From assembly GCF_028713855.1 (NCBI RefSeq), contig NZ_JAQTNN010000005.1, positions 62,001 to 126,000 of the forward strand: a stretch of DNA of 64,000 nucleotides. The letters are read 5' to 3'. The position numbers were made by a program, and so were the translations under genes. This stretch comes from Sulfuricurvum sp. GTDB lineage: Bacteria > Campylobacterota > Campylobacteria > Campylobacterales > Sulfurimonadaceae. Below, piece after piece: positions 61,224-64,000 of this stretch (positions within the stretch are counted from its first letter, which is position 1; every line of letters begins with the position of its first letter). The notes below the pieces were generated by a model that saw only the letters and a list, made by a program, of their open reading frames with translations, did not search any database and had not been told where the DNA came from.

Positions 61224-61616
61224 ATGAAAAAAATCAGTGAACAAATGGACGTAGTAGCGGCAATCGATCCTCAGGACATCGGTACCGCTGATGTCACTGG
61301 ATCTTATGTAGCAGTGGGAGACTATCGCACAATCATGGCAACTCTTCAAACTGCATCACTCACAGCGGGTAAGATCGCAACCGTTGAACTTTTACAAGCT
61401 ACAAGTGCGGAAGGGGCAGGGGCTAAAGCATTAAAAGCGGCAGTCACAGCAACTGCTCCGGTCGGGAATGGTGCAGTAAAAGCGCAAGTTGAAGCACGCG
61501 TTGATGAACTCGATAGCAGTAACGGCTTTGCGTATGTTGCTGTTAAAGTAACATGTGATGAGAACGGAAAAGTAGGTGCCGCGACGTTAGCACTCGGCGA
61601 CAAACGATACTCATAA
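61224..61616 (+). CDS. Putative head decoration or structural protein
   Basis: 130 residues from MKKISEQMDVVAAIDPQ, beta-rich and Ala/Val-rich without other motifs (VGDYRTIMATLQTASLTAGK). Follows the capsid gene closely with AAGGAG-like RBS. Such proteins often decorate the head; identity inferred from position. Confidence 0.65.
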   Translation: MKKISEQMDVVAAIDPQDIGTADVTGSYVAVGDYRTIMATLQTASLTAGKIATVELLQATSAEGAGAKALKAAVTATAPVGNGAVKAQVEARVDELDSSNGFAYVAVKVTCDENGKVGAATLALGDKRYS

Positions 61617-61628
61617 AAGGGGGACATT

Positions 61629-61802
61629 ATGGCAAAGCACGAAGTAATCGAAGCATTTGTAGACAAAGACACAGGTGCTCGTTATGAAAAGAAAAGTACC
61701 TTTGATGGTACGAAAGAGCGCTGCGGTGTTTTGATCAAAGGTGGTTACTTAAACAAAGATGTTTTTGTTGAACCTGAGATTAAAAAAGAAGATGAAGAGT
61801 AA
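61629..61802 (+). CDS. Small phage protein (57 residues)
   Basis: MAKHEVIEAFVDKDTGARYE at the start, then a KSTFDGTKERCGVLIKGGYL segment and an acidic end. GGGGACATT lies before the ATG and the TAA is 3 nt from the next gene. It has the pattern of a small head-region protein of HK97-like phages. Absent from usual length-based gene lists. Confidence 0.7.
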   Translation: MAKHEVIEAFVDKDTGARYEKKSTFDGTKERCGVLIKGGYLNKDVFVEPEIKKEDEE

Positions 61803-61805
61803 CCG

Positions 61806-62381
61806 ATGGGCTTAATTCTCAAAACAGCTCCGCTTAGTGCTCCGGTGACGTTGGATGAAGCGAAAGCGCATCTCAATGTTTTGTCTGATCTCGATGACGA
61901 ACTGATCTCTTTTTTGATCGGTGTCGCTACGGAGCAGGCGGAAGAGATCACCAACCGTCAGCTTATGCGCTCGACGTATGAAATGACGATGGATATTTTG
62001 CCGGATCGTTTTGAGATCAAAAAACCACCGCTTCACGCCGTGGAGAAAATCGAGTATATTCCTGATGGGTCAGATAGCTACGCGATCCTCGATCCGTCGA
62101 AATATATGGTGGATAACACAGTAGAACCCGGCGTGGTGATTCGTCGCAATGATGCAACCTACCCCGCTATCAGTTGGATGGTGAATGCGGTTCGCGTGAC
62201 ATTTACGGCGGGATATGCGGATGCGGCATCGGTTCCAAAGTCTATCAAACAATGGATGCTAATCCGTATCGCTACGCTGTTCGAGCATCGTGAGGAGATT
62301 GTGGTAGGGGTATCGGTTACACCGATCCAAAACAACTACAACGATTATCTCATCAGCAAATATCGGGTGATTTCGTTATGA
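61806..62381 (+). CDS. Head-tail connector protein (gp6-like)
   Basis: 191 residues. Helical N-terminal TLDEAKAHLNVLSDLDDELI and AEEITNRQLMRSTYEM, a beta part, and MVNAVRVTFTAGYAD then IKQWMLIRIATLFEHREE. This is the gp6-like adaptor that joins portal and tail. Confidence 0.9.
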   Translation: MGLILKTAPLSAPVTLDEAKAHLNVLSDLDDELISFLIGVATEQAEEITNRQLMRSTYEMTMDILPDRFEIKKPPLHAVEKIEYIPDGSDSYAILDPSKYMVDNTVEPGVVIRRNDATYPAISWMVNAVRVTFTAGYADAASVPKSIKQWMLIRIATLFEHREEIVVGVSVTPIQNNYNDYLISKYRVISL

Positions 62382-62695
62382 GATCAGGGGCTATGCGCCA
62401 CAAAATCGAGTTTGTCACTATCGGTGAGATTCGTGGTGCTATGGGGGGTGTTTCAGAGGGTGAAACGCATTTTGATGATGCTCGCGCAGAGATCAAACCG
62501 ATCAGCGGTGGAGAACGCTTTATGAGCAATCAACTCTTCGCTGAGGCAACGTCTCAGATTCGATGCCGATTCGTAGCGGGGATCACTCGAAAGCATAAGA
62601 TCAAATTCGGAACACGGACGTTCGATATCCTCGATGTGCAGAACAAAGAGGAAAAAAGTGTCGAGTTGTTCATTGTGGCAAAGGAGATTTTATGA
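62378..62695 (+). CDS. Head closure/head-tail adaptor protein
   Basis: 105 residues, small beta-barrel type. MRHKIEFVTIGEI near the N-terminus and HKIKFGTRTFDILDVQNKEE are typical of the SPP1 gp16-like stopper. ATGA overlap with the connector gene. Confidence 0.85.
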   Translation: MRSGAMRHKIEFVTIGEIRGAMGGVSEGETHFDDARAEIKPISGGERFMSNQLFAEATSQIRCRFVAGITRKHKIKFGTRTFDILDVQNKEEKSVELFIVAKEIL

Positions 62696-63087
62696 GCATT
62701 GAAATCAAAGGGCTTGAAGATATTTTAAAAAAGCTCAACGATTTACCAGATAAGCTTGAAAATAAAATAATTCGTTCCTCATTGAGAAAAGGGGCAAATG
62801 TTATACGTGACGAAGCGAGATTATTTGCTCCAGTTGGAAGCGGTGATTTAAAAAAATCAATAGTTGTGTCTGGGAAACGTGGCAAAAAAGGATCAATAGC
62901 TTTTAAAATAAGACCTGTAGCTAAAAAAAATGGTGTTACTAAATTTTATGGGCTTTCAAATGAATTTGGTACGTCGAAAATGGCGGCTCATCCATTCATG
63001 AGACCTGCTTTTGACAAAGTAGGGCAAGAAGTGCTGGATAAAACTATTGATTCGATTAAGTCAAAAGTTGAAGAGGCTACAAAATGA
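62692..63087 (+). CDS. HK97 gp10-like tail/neck protein
   Basis: 131 residues. MSIEIKGLEDILKKLNDLPD and NVIRDEARLFAPVGSGDLKK, NEFGTSKMAAHPFMRPAFDK match the HK97 gp10 family. More AT-rich than neighbouring structural genes, a sign of mosaic exchange. ATGA overlaps on both sides. Confidence 0.88.
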   Translation: MSIEIKGLEDILKKLNDLPDKLENKIIRSSLRKGANVIRDEARLFAPVGSGDLKKSIVVSGKRGKKGSIAFKIRPVAKKNGVTKFYGLSNEFGTSKMAAHPFMRPAFDKVGQEVLDKTIDSIKSKVEEATK

Positions 63088-63458
63088 TCGCCATCGGTCT
63101 TTTTGATATCCTCAAAACCATCCCGCAAGTCGGCGATAGAGTATTCCCACTCGTAGCACCTCAGGGGACTGCCGCACCCTATATCACATTTCAGCGGATC
63201 AGTAGTTTAGATACGGGTACGATTGACGGAACCGAGAGCCTAGATATGGGTCGGTTTCAAATTAAGGTCTTCTCAAAAACGTATGAGGAGTCGGTGCTTA
63301 TTGCTCTATCTGATGATGAAAATACCAAATCAGTCAAAACAGTTATGAGTGGATACGGAAATAAGGTTATGAGTATGGATGATTATGAGCCTGATACCAA
63401 ACTCTTCGTTCAACAGATAGATTACATCCTCTCTGATGATGTGGTCGGAGCGGTTTAA
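63084..63458 (+). CDS. DUF3168-type tail completion protein
   Basis: 124 residues: VGDRVFPLVAPQGTAAPYIT and FQRISSL near the N-terminus, then a beta-strand pattern. This is the tail terminator (gp17-like) class. Directly followed by the second copy of the repeated hairpin element. Confidence 0.85.
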   Translation: MIAIGLFDILKTIPQVGDRVFPLVAPQGTAAPYITFQRISSLDTGTIDGTESLDMGRFQIKVFSKTYEESVLIALSDDENTKSVKTVMSGYGNKVMSMDDYEPDTKLFVQQIDYILSDDVVGAV

Positions 63459-63459
63459 A

Positions 63460-63528
63460 AGTCAAGTGGAATCGAAAAAAGTTTTCTACCAAAAAGATGT
63501 CAAATTAGACACCTTTTGAGGGTGTGCT
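63460..63528 (+). repeat. Repeated hairpin element, copy 2
   Basis: AGTCAAGTGGAAT and AGTTTTCTAC as in copy 1, then a hairpin AAAAGATGTC/GACACCTTTT with a different stem sequence but retained pairing, and GAGGGTGTG. Located just after the tail-completion gene and before the tail-tube gene. Acts probably as a terminator or RNA-processing site. Confidence 0.65.
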
Positions 63529-63574
63529 TTTCGGTTGGCATAGAATACAAAATTATTAAAAGAGGAGACTCAAA

Positions 63575-64000
63575 ATGTCAAAGGCAAAAAACTCGCTATT
63601 AGCGGCAATTTTCATCGCCACAGGGGTAGGGGCTGAGTTCGTAAAAGTAGGGGAGATGACAGATATACCCGGAATGATGGGGGACAAAGTAGGGCGTATC
63701 GATGTTTCAAGCTTCGACTCTGCGGGGTACAAAGACTATATCAGCGACGGGCTGAAAGATGCCCCTGAGTTTTCACTAAAATGCAACTATATTGCAGATG
63801 ATTTGGGTCAGTTACGGGTATCAGCGCTCGGTACAACAAATGAAAATACACAAATCAAGCTTGTACTAAATGATAAATTGACCGCACTCGGAACCGGCAC
63901 AACTATCATCCGTGATGGGTATGTATCTGCTAACCCAAATATCGTTCCTGGTAAAGGTGCGGCTTTGAGTTTTGAATTTAGCTTCCAATCAAGCGGAGCA
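63575..64000 (+). CDS. Major tail tube protein (N-terminal part)
   Basis: 142 residues, running to the window end. AGAGGAG precedes the ATG. The segment IFIATGVGAEFVKVGEMTDI and GKGAALSFEFSFQ are typical of the tail-tube fold found after DUF3168 proteins. The gene continues outside the window. Confidence 0.75.
   Translation, partial: MSKAKNSLLAAIFIATGVGAEFVKVGEMTDIPGMMGDKVGRIDVSSFDSAGYKDYISDGLKDAPEFSLKCNYIADDLGQLRVSALGTTNENTQIKLVLNDKLTALGTGTTIIRDGYVSANPNIVPGKGAALSFEFSFQSSGA

Larger units (their letters stand above)
39938..64000. mobile_element. Temperate siphophage prophage (left part; right end outside window)
   Basis: Integrase, leftward early operon, repressor/Cro switch, replication genes, HNH-TerS-TerL, portal, protease, HK97 capsid, connectors and tail tube occur in lambda/HK97-like order. 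The left border lies between the host M23 stop (39937) and the integrase stop (39954). There is no tRNA at the junction, and without the right end the attachment core cannot be defined. The M23 gene appears intact. Confidence 0.95.

Overview
The window looks like the chromosome of a sulfur-oxidising Campylobacterota (Epsilonproteobacteria) bacterium, most likely a Sulfuricurvum/Sulfurimonas-type organism. The pointers are the lysC-hobA-holB-folP cluster (HobA is a DnaA-associating protein specific to this phylum), the long epsilon-type FolP, a Peb4-like parvulin beside fbaA, a periplasmic SorAB-type sulfite dehydrogenase, a DUF3972-like protein, and TATAAT/TACAAT-type promoters with weak -35 boxes. 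The genus is inferred from gene content only.

Host part (1 to about 39.94 kb). A plus-strand run, rnpA(end)-yidD-yidC-jag-mnmE-ruvX, covers membrane-protein insertion and tRNA modification. It is followed by ilvC, a divergent polysaccharide deacetylase, dprA and recQ. A minus-strand block carries sorB, sorA, queA, tatC, tatB and hemW: a Tat-exported molybdoenzyme sits beside part of its own exporter. A plus-strand block carries rppH, lysC, hobA, holB, folP, a CPA2-type antiporter and motAB. A mixed block holds a PiT phosphate transporter, a cyclophilin, msrB, a NERD/UvrD-like ATPase, HU, a small XRE regulator pair, a DUF3972-like protein, a degenerate class III cyclase-fold protein, pyk, cmoA, a small lipoprotein and nth. 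Two tandem cytoplasmic hybrid histidine kinases, a Peb4-like foldase, fbaA and an M23 peptidase lie next to the prophage.

Prophage part (about 39.94 kb to the window end; the right end lies outside). This is a lambda-like temperate siphophage genome. The integrase is at the left edge, directly behind the M23 gene. A long leftward operon (about 49.4 to 39.95 kb) follows: lipoprotein and membrane genes, a DUF551-like gene, parA, parB, a chain of very small ATGA-coupled genes, a cytosine-C5 DNA methyltransferase, an ASCH-like protein, a small HTH protein and int. A LexA/CI-type repressor (50.1-50.8 kb) faces a Cro-like gene. Five 15-bp operators of the ATTCCAtAATGGAAT type lie in two clusters, like OL and OR. 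The rightward genes are a CII-like regulator, DnaB-N/RepA-type helicase, replication protein, second CI-type HTH protein, HNH endonuclease, TerS, TerL, portal, S49 protease, HK97 capsid, connectors and the start of the tail tube.

The most unusual features are in the prophage. (1) The methyltransferase gene is overprinted almost end to end by a second same-strand reading frame that looks like a genuine phage protein and has its own ribosome-binding site. (2) A ParA/ParB pair is accompanied by three copies of a TTTCCCGCGGGAAA palindrome, suggesting a parS system in an integrating phage. (3) Two copies of an approximately 70-nt element with differing but base-paired hairpins lie behind terL and behind the tail-completion gene. 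(4) A gene with its own promoter lies antisense within the early rightward operon.
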